The notes: generated by a model not told the origin, from the sequence alone. Numbered from the stretch's first letter, positions 1 through 7,336 are shown. The stretch is 30,060 nt of DNA from an uncultured Muribaculaceae bacterium (GCA_910589055.1 CAJURN010000003.1:1-30060), one strand, 5' to 3'. Numbers and translations are program-made.

Positions 1-58
1 AAATTACAGGAGATTTCACCGATTGCAAGATTTTTAGTGTTAATGAAAGTTAACAGCA

Positions 59-98
59 TGATTTATCATGTTGCATCATGGTAAATCGTGATAAATCA
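59..98. repeat. 10-bp inverted repeat with 20-nt spacer
   Basis: TGATTTATCA (59-68) and TGATAAATCA (89-98) are exact reverse complements. The left arm also sits inside a second palindrome, CATGATTTATCATG (57-70). It lies about 150 bp upstream of the promoter at 251-282. It could be an operator or the 3' hairpin of an upstream gene. It has no U-rich tail typical of a terminator. Confidence 0.4.
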
Positions 99-250
99 AG
101 CAATTACAATTGCTCAAAATTGTTACACCTTTGTTACAGCCATTAATTTGTAACATTTTCGCAACCCAAAACCGCCCCTCAAATCCCCTCCACGCCGCAT
201 GCCGTTTTTCCGCCTATTTTGCCCCCTATGTCAAATTCACGACTATTATA

Positions 251-282
251 TTTGCTGAGACAATAAATTTTGCGTACCTTTG
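251..282 (+). promoter_or_regulatory. Bacteroidetes-type promoter (TTTG / TAnnTTTG)
   Basis: TTTG at 251-254 and TACCTTTG at 275-282 are 20 nt apart, matching the known Bacteroides -33/-7 consensus. The start codon at 350 follows after 67 nt. Confidence 0.75.
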
Positions 283-349
283 ACCCATATAACATATATA
301 AATTATAGAACCTAACCTTCAATCCGCTCTGACTGAGTATATCGCCAAC

Positions 350-1387
350 ATGAAAAGAATCTTATTGGCTGCCCTCGCAGCATTATTTGTTCTCTCGGCT
401 TACTGCGAAGAAAAGCGCAGCATACAGATGGCCGGAATCGCTTTCTACAACTGGGAAAACCTTTTCGACACCATCCCCAATAACCCCGAAGGACGTGACT
501 CCGAATTTACTCCCGATGGCCCCCGCCAGTGGGACGGCCGCAAGTACCGCGAGAAAGTACACAACCTCGCCTATGCCATTTCACAGTTTACCACCCGCAC
601 CACTCCCTACGGTCCCGCAATCGTAGGCGTGTCGGAAATCGAGAACCGCTCGGTAATGGAAGATGTGGTAAATCAGCCCGAACTCAAGGCCTGGAACCTT
701 CAGGTAGTACATCATGACTCCCCTGACGCACGTGGTGTCGACGTAGGCCTGCTCTACAACCCCCGCTACTTCCGTCTCGAAAACGTAACCAACCACCGAC
801 TCACCGCAGTACCTTTCCGCACCCGCGACCAGATGTGCGTCGTAGGCTCGTTGCTCGGACAGCGCATAGCCGTAATCGTCAACCACTGGCCATCCCGACT
901 CGGCGGTCAGGAAAAATCTTCGCCCAACCGCGAAGCCGCCGCTGCTCTCTGCAAGGAAATCGCCGACTCGCTCTGGAACGTCGACCCCGAAATCGGAGTA
1001 ATAATCATGGGCGACCTTAACGACGATCCCCAGGACAAGTCCTGCGCCAAAGTGCTCGGCGCCAAGCGCGACCGCGACGGAGTGCCTGCCCACGGATTCT
1101 ACAACCCCTTCTGGCGCATGCTCGACAAAGGTATCGGCACGCTCGCCTACAAATCGTCGTGGAACCTCTTCGACCAGATTATCCTCTCCGGTAACCTCGC
1201 AAACGGCCCCGAGGATCGCTGGCACTTCTATGAAGCCAAGGTGCTCAACTTCGACTTCCTCAAAGACACTGAAGGCACCCGCATGGGCTATCCCAAGCGC
1301 ACCTACTCCGCAGGCTCCTATCTCGGTGGCTACTCCGACCACTTCCCCACCGAAGTGCTCCTGCGCCGCTACGTGACACGTAAATAA
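350..1387 (+). CDS. Secreted endonuclease/exonuclease/phosphatase family protein
   Basis: A 345-residue metal-dependent phosphodiesterase of the EEP (DNase I-like) superfamily, which cleaves phosphodiester bonds in nucleic acids or other phosphoesters. Residues 1-19 form a signal peptide (Lys-Arg, then a hydrophobic run ending ALFVLSAYC), so it is exported; Cys19 could alternatively be a lipobox cysteine. Family motifs appear in the right order: NWEN (34-37), GVSEIEN around Glu96 (metal ligand), NHWPSR (catalytic His), GDLNDDP with Asp222 and Asn224, and SDHFP with Asp330 and His331. Length is normal for bacterial members. The ATG at 350 is supported by the signal peptide and the promoter at 251-282. 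The next gene starts 39 nt downstream on the same strand and is probably co-transcribed. The substrate is not visible from sequence; extracellular DNA or RNA is the likeliest. Confidence 0.88.
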   Translation: MKRILLAALAALFVLSAYCEEKRSIQMAGIAFYNWENLFDTIPNNPEGRDSEFTPDGPRQWDGRKYREKVHNLAYAISQFTTRTTPYGPAIVGVSEIENRSVMEDVVNQPELKAWNLQVVHHDSPDARGVDVGLLYNPRYFRLENVTNHRLTAVPFRTRDQMCVVGSLLGQRIAVIVNHWPSRLGGQEKSSPNREAAAALCKEIADSLWNVDPEIGVIIMGDLNDDPQDKSCAKVLGAKRDRDGVPAHGFYNPFWRMLDKGIGTLAYKSSWNLFDQIILSGNLANGPEDRWHFYEAKVLNFDFLKDTEGTRMGYPKRTYSAGSYLGGYSDHFPTEVLLRRYVTRK

Positions 1388-1426
1388 TCCCAAACAACAT
1401 ATTTATTAACCAACAATCCCAAAAGT

Positions 1427-2704
1427 ATGAAAAAACTTTTACTTTCTCTCTTCGCGGTTGCAGCCACTTTCGGCGCATACGCAGCAGAACCTACCGTTGC
1501 AGACTTTGGTGAAGTAGAATCTTTCCAAGGTGAAGCCGGCAAAACAGCCACAGTAGGCGGCATTGAATTCACATTCGAAACTGCAAACGCTTACGTAGGC
1601 CTCGGTTACAGCGGTGCGCCCAACTACGTGATGCTGAAGAATGCAGCTCCCGCTGGTGCAATTTCTTTCACACTCCCCTTTGACTGCTATCAGATTGTAC
1701 TCTCCACAACCTCCGGTTGCTCAACCGGGGCCGGAAACACTGTGACACTTACAGCCGGAGAAGAAATCGTTGTTGAAAACAAAGCAATCAACGCCCAGAA
1801 CGCCGATTTCACCTTCGCGCTCGACGGCTTCACTACCGCAGGAACCAAGTACACTTTCACAGCAAGCGGTAGCAAAAACTCTCAGATTGCCAAACTTACA
1901 TTCTATCCCGTTACCAGCGAAGCCTCTATTTCTATCGAAGAGAAGTCGCTCAGCTTTGTAACAGCCCTGAATGGCACACAGGCTCTCTCTTTCAAAGTTA
2001 ACTCCAACAACCTTACCGAAGACATCGCTGTTGCATCCGACAACGCTGCTTTCGTAGTGTCCGCTGCTTCCGTAACAGAAGAAGCTGCCGCAGCAGGTAT
2101 CGAAGTTTCTTTCACAGGCTCAAGCACAGAAACCGTTTCAGGTACTATTACAGTATCGGCTAACGGTGTTTCCGCAAGCATCCCAGTTGAAGGATTTGCA
2201 GTAGCTCACGCAGGAACTGAAACCGATCCCCTTACCGTAAATGATGTCCTCACCATGGCAAGCCGAAACAACGGTGAATTCTATGTTAAAGGTGTTATCG
2301 GTGCTCTTACCGCCAACAACGGTCAGAACGGAATGGTAACAGAAGTTGCCGATGAAAGCAAAAACGTTGCTACCAACATCATCCTCAAAGAAGGTGACGA
2401 CATGATTGGTGTGGCGCTTCCCTCTGGAGACGCACGTACAGCTCTCAACATTGTTGACAATCCCGAAAATGTGGGCAAAACTGTAATAGTTTGCGGTACT
2501 CTCGAAAACTACTTCAGCGCACCCGGCGTGAAGAACACAAAATATGTTTCCGGTCTCGAAGAAAACGGCATCAACGCTGTTGAGTCTGTTGAAAACGCTC
2601 CCGTTGAATACTTCAACCTCCAGGGTGTACGCGTTGCCAACCCCGAAAACGGCCTTTATATCCGTCGCCAGGGTAACACAGTTACCAAAGTATTGGTAAA
2701 ATAA
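1427..2704 (+). CDS. Secreted protein with probable OB-like (DUF6359-like) domain and C-terminal sorting-type tail
   Basis: 425 residues. Residues 1-20 are a clear signal peptide with an AYA-A cleavage site. The middle (about 165-260) is beta-rich, with a BACON/Ig-like look (EKSLSFVTALNGTQ...). Residues about 265-385 (LTVNDVLTM...GEFYVKGVIG...KTVIVCGTLENYF) resemble the DUF6359/OB-fold modules of Bacteroidales surface proteins. The end (EYFNLQGVRV...GLYIRRQGN) is the short C-terminal domain common in secreted Bacteroidales proteins. It lies 39 nt after the phosphodiesterase with no terminator between, so an operon is likely. Extracellular nucleases often pair a catalytic EEP domain with an OB-type module, so it may help the neighbour bind nucleic acid; that is inference. 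Domain names are from pattern memory, not a search. Confidence 0.75.
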   Translation: MKKLLLSLFAVAATFGAYAAEPTVADFGEVESFQGEAGKTATVGGIEFTFETANAYVGLGYSGAPNYVMLKNAAPAGAISFTLPFDCYQIVLSTTSGCSTGAGNTVTLTAGEEIVVENKAINAQNADFTFALDGFTTAGTKYTFTASGSKNSQIAKLTFYPVTSEASISIEEKSLSFVTALNGTQALSFKVNSNNLTEDIAVASDNAAFVVSAASVTEEAAAAGIEVSFTGSSTETVSGTITVSANGVSASIPVEGFAVAHAGTETDPLTVNDVLTMASRNNGEFYVKGVIGALTANNGQNGMVTEVADESKNVATNIILKEGDDMIGVALPSGDARTALNIVDNPENVGKTVIVCGTLENYFSAPGVKNTKYVSGLEENGINAVESVENAPVEYFNLQGVRVANPENGLYIRRQGNTVTKVLVK

Positions 2705-2810
2705 GATAGGCTAAAAAGGCAAGTAGGCAAAGTAAGGCAAGATAACAGCTTATCTGTCCCATAAGGCTTATAAGTCCTATTAGCCCCAAAATCCCCGATA
2801 ATAAAAATTG

Positions 2811-2840
2811 CCGCCCGACCGGAAACTCCCGGCCGGGCGG
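2811..2840 (+). terminator. GC-rich hairpin, probable terminator of the secreted-protein operon
   Basis: CCGCCCGACCGG (2811-2822), a 6-nt loop, then CCGGCCGGGCGG (2829-2840): 12 positions paired with one A/C mismatch. The plus-strand tail is only weakly T-rich (CTTGTCTCT). The sequence before it, read on the minus strand, is T-rich, so it may work in both directions. It lies about 105 bp after the stop codon. Confidence 0.55.
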
Positions 2841-2857
2841 CTTGTCTCTAAACCGTC

Positions 2858-2972
2858 GCAAGTGCCGAGTTATCAGCGGGTAGCTCATCCGCGACAGTGC
2901 ATCCCCAATGCAAGTGCCGCCTTATCTCCAACCGCCTCATCCGAGACAGTGCATCCCCCAATGCAAGTGCCG
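2858..2972 (+). repeat. Tandem repeat, 52-53 bp unit, about 2.2 copies
   Basis: GCAAGTGCCG occurs at 2858-2867, 2910-2919 and 2963-2972, a period of 52 then 53 bp. Within the unit, CTCATCCGCGACAGTGC (from 2884) recurs as CTCATCCGAGACAGTGC (from 2936), and the similarity runs on through the CCCCAATGCAAGTGCCG part. No protein-coding role is seen. Confidence 0.7.
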
Positions 2973-2994
2973 GAGGCACGTTCTCATTAGAAAA

Positions 2995-3014
2995 CCCCAT
3001 GCTTCAGCATGGGG
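2995..3014. repeat. Perfect hairpin, first copy (CCCCATGC stem)
   Basis: CCCCATGC (2995-3002), loop TTCA, GCATGGGG (3007-3014). The same stem with a different loop recurs at 3103-3122. Such dispersed palindromes resemble REP-type elements. Confidence 0.6.
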
Positions 3015-3102
3015 CAGCGTAAATCCACGCTAAGCAGCCTCGGAGAGGCGTCTGATTGTATCTGTTGCCATCTGCGACCTGTTCCCCATTCTGAGTCCCG
3101 TC

Positions 3103-3122
3103 CCCCATGCTGCTGCATGGGG
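3103..3122. repeat. Perfect hairpin, second copy (CCCCATGC stem)
   Basis: CCCCATGC (3103-3110), loop TGCT, GCATGGGG (3115-3122). The stem is identical to the hairpin 108 bp upstream. Confidence 0.6.
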
Positions 3123-3182
3123 CCTCTTCAACATTTATCTTCACTAAATTCACCTTTAACTCTTCACCCGATATCATAAGAA

Positions 3183-3214
3183 TTTGCCATTGCCCTCGCT
3201 TATTCGTATTTTTG
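3183..3214 (+). promoter_or_regulatory. Bacteroidetes-type promoter of the ABC-F gene
   Basis: TTTG (3183-3186), 20 nt, TATTTTTG (3207-3214). The spacer (ATTGCCCTCGCTTATTCG) is nearly the same as in the promoters at 6693-6723 and 11856-11886. The start codon is 28 nt downstream. Confidence 0.8.
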
Positions 3215-3242
3215 CAAAAAAATATAGAATTATAGTTCCAAT

Positions 3243-4865
3243 ATGGTATCAGTTGACGGCCTGACAGTCGAATTCGGGGGCACGACCCTCTTCAAAGACG
3301 TTTCTTTCGTGATAAACCCCAAGGACCGAATCGCCCTTATGGGCAAGAACGGCGCCGGAAAAAGCACCCTGCTCAAGATTTTGGCCGGCGTGCGTCAGCC
3401 AACCAAAGGCTCCGTGTCCGTTCCCAAAGATTGCACCGTGTGCTACCTGCCGCAGCACATGATGACCGAGGATGGCCGTACAGTGTTTGAGGAAGCGTCG
3501 CAAGCCTTCGCCCACCTAAAGGAAATGGAGGCTGAGATTGATGCCATGAACAACGAACTGGCAACACGTACCGACTACGAAAGTGACTCCTACATGGCGC
3601 TGATAGAAAAAGTTGCCACCGTGAGCGAGAAATTCTATGCCATCGACATGACCCACTTCGAGGAAGACGTGGAAAAGGCGCTGCTCGGCCTCGGATTCGA
3701 GCGCTCCGACTTCACACGCCCCACATCGGAATTCTCCGGTGGATGGCGCATGCGAATCGAACTCGCCAAGCTGCTTCTGAAGAATCCCGACGTCCTCCTT
3801 CTCGACGAGCCCACCAACCACCTCGACATCGAATCAATAGGATGGCTCGAGGACTTCATAATCAACAGCCCCATGGCCGTTGTGGTGATAAGCCACGACC
3901 GCCGTTTCATCGACAACATCACCACCCGCACAATCGAGGTGACACTTGGCCGCATCTACGACTACAAAGCCCGATACAGCCACTATCTCGAACTCCGCAA
4001 AGAGCGTCGCCAGCAACAGCAGAAGCAATACGACGACCAGCAGAAGCAGATTGCCGAAGCACGCGAGTTTATCGAACGCTTCAAAGGCACCTACTCCAAG
4101 ACCTATCAGGTGCAGAGCAAGGTGAAATGGCTCGAAAAACTGGAAATTGTCGAGGTCGACGAAGAAGACACATCGGCTCTGCGCCTGAAATTCCCGCCAT
4201 GTCCCCGCAGCGGCAACTATCCCGTGATAGCCGATGGAGTGGGCAAGAGCTACGACGGTGTGCCCGTGTTCCAAAACGCATCATTTATGATAGAGCGCGG
4301 CGACAAAGTAGCTTTCGCCGGACGAAACGGCGAAGGAAAATCCACAATGGTTAAGGCCATCATGAACGAGATAAGCCACGACGGAACCCTCACCCTCGGT
4401 CACAACGTCCGCATCGGATATTTCGCCCAGAACAGCGCATCGCTGCTCGACGAAGAATTGACCGTGTTCCAGACCATCGACGACATCGCCGTGGGCGACG
4501 TACGCCTGAAAATCCGCGACCTGCTCGGAGCCTTCATGTTCGGCGGCGAGGAAAACCAGAAAAAAGTGAAAGTGCTCTCCGGCGGCGAACGCGTAAGGCT
4601 CTGTATGATAAAGCTCCTCCTCGAGCCTATCAACCTTCTTATCCTCGACGAGCCCACCAATCACCTCGACCTCAAGACCAAAGACATCCTCAAGCAAGCC
4701 CTCCGCGACTTCGACGGCACCCTCATCGTCGTGAGCCACGACCGCGATTTCCTCGACGGGCTCGTGAGCAAAGTGTACGAATTCGGCGGCGGCCGCGTGC
4801 GCGAGCACCTCTGCGGCATCAACGAATTCCTCGAAAAGAAAAAAGCCGAACAGCAATCCTCCTGA
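3243..4865 (+). CDS. ABC-F family ATPase (ribosome-associated type)
   Basis: 540 residues with two ABC ATPase domains and no membrane segment, the layout of ABC-F proteins, which bind the ribosome and affect translation or give antibiotic protection. Domain 1: Walker A GKNGAGKST (34-42), signature SGGWRMR (165-171), Walker B with DEPTNHLD (188-195). A charged, Gln/Lys-rich linker follows (about 250-310, RKERRQQQQKQ), the P-site tRNA interaction motif region. Domain 2: Walker A GRNGEGKST (360-368), signature LSGGERVR (445-452), Walker B DEPTNHLD (469-476). All catalytic residues are intact. It resembles housekeeping ABC-F members (YbiT/Uup-like) more than resistance types, but subfamily cannot be fixed by eye. 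It is monocistronic, with its own strong promoter. Confidence 0.93.
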   Translation: MVSVDGLTVEFGGTTLFKDVSFVINPKDRIALMGKNGAGKSTLLKILAGVRQPTKGSVSVPKDCTVCYLPQHMMTEDGRTVFEEASQAFAHLKEMEAEIDAMNNELATRTDYESDSYMALIEKVATVSEKFYAIDMTHFEEDVEKALLGLGFERSDFTRPTSEFSGGWRMRIELAKLLLKNPDVLLLDEPTNHLDIESIGWLEDFIINSPMAVVVISHDRRFIDNITTRTIEVTLGRIYDYKARYSHYLELRKERRQQQQKQYDDQQKQIAEAREFIERFKGTYSKTYQVQSKVKWLEKLEIVEVDEEDTSALRLKFPPCPRSGNYPVIADGVGKSYDGVPVFQNASFMIERGDKVAFAGRNGEGKSTMVKAIMNEISHDGTLTLGHNVRIGYFAQNSASLLDEELTVFQTIDDIAVGDVRLKIRDLLGAFMFGGEENQKKVKVLSGGERVRLCMIKLLLEPINLLILDEPTNHLDLKTKDILKQALRDFDGTLIVVSHDRDFLDGLVSKVYEFGGGRVREHLCGINEFLEKKKAEQQSS

Positions 4866-4938
4866 CCGCTCCGCCATTCCCGGTAGTTCTTTTAGTCCAT
4901 TTGGGGCGCCGTGTTTTATGCCGTGAGGTATTTTAGCT

Positions 4939-4946
4939 TATCTTTG
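4939..4946 (+). promoter_or_regulatory. -7 element (TATCTTTG)
   Basis: TATCTTTG at 4939-4946, 20 nt before the start codon at 4967. No exact TTTG is found at the -33 position (TTTTATG lies near it), so only the -7 part is convincing. Confidence 0.5.
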
Positions 4947-4966
4947 CGGCAGATAAACCTATTGAT

Positions 4967-5527
4967 ATGTTAAGCAAGACTCTCTTAAAGAAAATCGAGG
5001 AACGCTACGGCGAGCCCATCGAATATCCCAAACAGCTTGACGCTCTTATCGGCGATATTTTCAATGTGACCCGTGCGCAACTCAGCATCTCCACAGCCAA
5101 ACGCCTTTTCGGGTTTGTGGGCGATTCGGAGCGCATTATTCCACGGAAAAACACAATGGATATCCTCGCCCAATATCTCGGCTATCCCAACTACAAGCTC
5201 CTTGCTTCCGATCTCGGCAATGATGCCGACATCTCTGATTTCGTGGAAGTCAAGCGCGTGGTATCTGATGATATAGCCCCGGGAACACAGATACAACTGA
5301 TGTACGACCCGAACCGTGTGCTCGTCCTGACTTTCCTTGGCGAAAACAAATACATCGTCAACGAATCCGTCAACAGCAAGCTCTGTCAGGGTGATATCCT
5401 CACTATCACCCATATATCGGAAGGTTTCGCGCTGCTTGTGGTAGAAGTGTCACGCAACGGAAAGAGCTTGGGCGCGTACAGCGCGGCCAAGGAGGGCGGA
5501 ATCACCTCAATCACTGTTGTCGGATGA
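4967..5527 (+). CDS. Bacteroidetes-type hypothetical protein with HTH-like N-terminal domain
   Basis: 186 residues, no signal peptide. The N-terminal 80 residues (LLKKIEERYGEPI...STAKRLFGFV...TMDILAQYLGY) match a pattern that recurs at the N-terminus of many uncharacterised Bacteroidales proteins: two helices, 'S(T)xKRLFGF', then 'LDxLAxYLGY'. This looks like a small helix-turn-helix fold. The rest (about 90-186) is predicted beta-rich (GTQIQLMYDPNRVLVLTFLG...GDILTITHI), a possible small sensory or binding domain. The last 21 bp overlap the 3' end of the convergent kinase gene. No function is known; a regulatory role linked to the kinase is a guess from position. Confidence 0.75.
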   Translation: MLSKTLLKKIEERYGEPIEYPKQLDALIGDIFNVTRAQLSISTAKRLFGFVGDSERIIPRKNTMDILAQYLGYPNYKLLASDLGNDADISDFVEVKRVVSDDIAPGTQIQLMYDPNRVLVLTFLGENKYIVNESVNSKLCQGDILTITHISEGFALLVVEVSRNGKSLGAYSAAKEGGITSITVVG

Positions 5528-6688
5528 CGTCATACGCCCGGCCACGCGTGCTGTAAAATCCGCCACAGCATCCGTTGCTTCGCTATAAGCGCCGCAACCG
5601 GTCACCGCCATCTCCATTTCCACAGAATTTACATCAGGATATTTCGTCTTGAACTCGGCCATCGCGTCAAGAGTGATTGCCGAGTTCAATTCTATAATCT
5701 CATTCATCAGCAGGTAAACTTGGCGGTCAGTTGCCGAGCTGTCGTCAAGCATCCTCATACCCTCATTGATTTTTTTGTGAAGCGGCGCAAGCCTGAAGGG
5801 CATCAGACTGTCTATTTCCTGAAGATATGAAGGGGCGGCAGATTGAGCAACGTATCCGGGCGCCGGAGTGGTATCCACGCCTGTGTTCAGATAATCGACT
5901 CCACCTATTGCCGCAATCAAAGCCACGGCTGCTGCAATCGCTGCCGGGACAGTCTTCCTGCAAGGACGCAGGGTAGCTCGGAGTTGCTCAGGCGTGACAT
6001 CCGGCTCCAGGCACTTGTCGTGAAACTTCCGGAATTTCTTTGACGGAAAACCGCTTACCTTATCCTCAAGAAGTTCCAATATCTTTGCAATTCCATGAAA
6101 ATCCAGCGTCACCGAGCCCCGGTCGGCTGCGCATAGGCCAAACTTCTCAGGCTTCCCCGAGGCGAAACACAACCAGTCGGTATAGCATTTGTCAAGGTCA
6201 ATCAGCATGACATTGCGGGCTCCGCGCGTGAGCATAACGTTATCCCCCTTTATGTCGCAGTGCACCACATTGTGCTGATGCAGGAAATCCACAACATCCA
6301 CAAGTTCACCCAAGATCTGGCGAACATGGGATTCGTCGGCAAGCCTTGGGTCGTCAGAATCCGCCAAGTCAGCCAACGTGTCGCCGTCGATATAATCCAT
6401 AAGGATATAGACCGGCGGTTCGGAGTGAAAGTCATAATAGACCGGCAACGAGCGATGATGATTAAGCCTTACCCCGGTCTCATACTCCTTGGCAAAAGCC
6501 GCCCGATGCTCAGGACTGAAGGCAAATTCATCGCGTAACTTCTTGACAAATACACGCCTCAGATGGTAGGTGGCAAGGAAAACCTCGCATGTCGAACCTC
6601 CCCCGGGCAGTCGCTCCGCACACGAAAAATCAATCTCCCCCGTGGCGGAGGCCGTTTCCGGAACCGGTGTATTGTCGAATTCACTCAT
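5507..6688 (-). CDS. Hanks-type serine/threonine protein kinase-like protein with one membrane segment
   Basis: 393 residues. Residues 20-230 are a protein kinase-like domain: glycine loop PGGGSTCEVFLA (28-39), a Lys pair in FVKKL (49-50), a helix-C Glu in EYETG (about 69), catalytic loop HCDIKGDN (143-150, HRD replaced by HCD, with Asp145, Lys147 and Asn150), and a metal-binding segment LIDLDKC (162-168, DLD instead of DFG). One hydrophobic segment (about 248-266, AAIAAAVALIAAIGG) suggests a membrane anchor, followed by about 125 residues outside. The layout is cytoplasmic kinase, membrane helix, extracytoplasmic domain, as in bacterial receptor-like kinases. The atypical HCD/DLD motifs resemble the lipopolysaccharide-kinase/RIO-like branch. 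The promoter at 6693-6723 ends only 4 nt before the ATG, so the message may be leaderless. The gene is convergent with the regulator at 4967-5527. Confidence 0.82.
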   Translation of the reverse strand: MSEFDNTPVPETASATGEIDFSCAERLPGGGSTCEVFLATYHLRRVFVKKLRDEFAFSPEHRAAFAKEYETGVRLNHHRSLPVYYDFHSEPPVYILMDYIDGDTLADLADSDDPRLADESHVRQILGELVDVVDFLHQHNVVHCDIKGDNVMLTRGARNVMLIDLDKCYTDWLCFASGKPEKFGLCAADRGSVTLDFHGIAKILELLEDKVSGFPSKKFRKFHDKCLEPDVTPEQLRATLRPCRKTVPAAIAAAVALIAAIGGVDYLNTGVDTTPAPGYVAQSAAPSYLQEIDSLMPFRLAPLHKKINEGMRMLDDSSATDRQVYLLMNEIIELNSAITLDAMAEFKTKYPDVNSVEMEMAVTGCGAYSEATDAVADFTARVAGRMTSSDNSD

Positions 6689-6692
6689 GGCG

Positions 6693-6723
6693 CAAAGATA
6701 CGGATAAGCGAGGGCAATGCAAA
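6693..6723 (-). promoter_or_regulatory. Bacteroidetes-type promoter of the kinase gene
   Basis: On the minus strand, TTTG (6723-6720), 19 nt, TATCTTTG (6700-6693). The box ends 4 nt before the ATG at 6688, so transcription would begin at or next to the start codon. Confidence 0.78.
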
Positions 6724-6878
6724 ATTAAATTTAGCATTGGCGAGCGTGAGTATCTAAGGCGACTGCCAAAGATGATGATAAAAGACGAATAGCCCTCAAA
6801 TCTTGAAGATTTAGTCGCTCCTGCAATATGGACCAAAAGAACCTTGGCAAAGTCATTTCTGCTTGCGAACTTTGTTTC

Positions 6879-7204
6879 AGCAACACAGAAGCCCCCGCAT
6901 GTCCGGGAATATGTTGTAAAACATGGCAAAAGAATACCCGTTATTCAAAATTTGTTTATTAATTTTGCCGTGGTACAAACAAGTCGCTATCAAAAGTGAC
7001 AGTTTGCACAAGACATTTTGACAAAAGCGTTTACTTGACGCTTCAGTTCTGACCATTTGAAATCTGGCAGTTTCAACAATCTCAGTCACGAACGAAGCAA
7101 CGGTAGATGCTCAGGCGATGTATATATTCGCCCGGGGCTTGTCCGCGTGAGCGGGTGAGCCCTCAGGGATGATTATACACTGATGCGTGGGCTTCTGCGT
7201 TGCT
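6879..7204. repeat. Long-range 22-nt inverted repeat (MITE ends or closing stem of a large RNA)
   Basis: The arm at 6879-6900 (AGCAAC-a-CAGAAGCCC-c-CGCAT) is complementary to 7183-7204 (ATGCG-t-GGGCTTCTG-c-GTTGCT): 20 of 22 positions pair, broken only at two single mismatches. The arms enclose 282 bp without a gene. Either these are terminal inverted repeats of a MITE-like element or they close a large structured RNA. No target-site duplication is evident outside the arms. Confidence 0.55.
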
Positions 7205-7280
7205 CTTTCTACTGAGATGGGCCAATGCCAGAGCCTCAAATGGTGGAAGAGCAACGAGTACGATGCCTACGCTTTTTTTT
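7114..7280 (+). ncRNA. Candidate structured RNA with intrinsic terminator
   Basis: Successive hairpins on the plus strand: GGCGA (7114-7118) with TCGCC (7128-7132); a GGGCT...CCGC/GCGG...AGCCC hairpin at about 7135-7162; then a long hairpin pairing GCGTGGGC (7185-7192) with GCCTACGC (7265-7272, one G-T pair) and CGTTGCTCTT (7198-7207) with AAGAGCAACG (7247-7256). T8 follows at once (7273-7280). This is the architecture of a small RNA or leader with a Rho-independent end. No good promoter was found, and no Rfam family is recognised. Confidence 0.45.
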
Positions 7281-7336
7281 ATATCCACCCGTCAGACCAG
7301 AGGCAGCAACTGACAATTAGAATAATATTGAAACTT

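Larger units (their letters stand above)
1..349. other. Intergenic region upstream of the secreted phosphodiesterase
   Basis: No gene is seen here. The left half is AT-rich and holds an inverted repeat (TGATTTATCA at 59-68, TGATAAATCA at 89-98). The right half holds the promoter of the next gene. Whether a gene ends just left of the window cannot be told. Confidence 0.6.
2705..3242. other. Repeat-rich intergenic region
   Basis: 538 bp with no credible gene. From left to right it holds a strong GC hairpin (2811-2840), a 52-53 bp tandem repeat (2858-2972), a small palindrome GTGCCGGAGGCAC (2967-2979), two hairpins with the same 8-bp stem (2995-3014 and 3103-3122), and the promoter of the ABC-F gene (3183-3214). 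Short ORFs here are spread across the repeats and look like noise. Confidence 0.7.
6689..7336. other. Gene-free stretch of about 650 bp
   Basis: No recognised gene. The part next to the kinase holds its promoter. The rest holds a long-range inverted repeat (6879-6900 with 7183-7204) and a run of hairpins ending in T8 at 7273-7280. Minus-strand ORFs of 70-82 codons occur but have no recognisable product. The segment may be a non-coding RNA gene or a small non-autonomous transposable element. Confidence 0.5.

Noticed and set aside
581..1393. 270-codon minus-strand frame
   Set aside because: Opposite the secreted phosphodiesterase, whose motifs and signal peptide prove the plus strand.
2858..2972. 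CRISPR array
   Set aside because: Only about two copies in a head-to-tail tandem without unique spacers between conserved repeats, and no cas genes nearby.
3743..4354. 203-codon plus-strand frame
   Set aside because: Out-of-frame shadow inside the ABC-F gene. The product is Arg/Pro-rich, typical of shifted GC-rich code.
4281..4877. 198-codon minus-strand frame
   Set aside because: Antisense of the ABC-F second ATPase domain, which has intact motifs on the other strand.
6681..7089. Two minus-strand frames of 82 and 70 codons
   Set aside because: They overlap the kinase start and the inverted-repeat region. There is no recognisable domain and no promoter. A conserved RNA or MITE explains the region better.
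7187..7336. N-terminal extension of the small membrane protein
   Set aside because: The extension would code across the long hairpin and T8 terminator. The ATG at 7337 gives a normal small protein.
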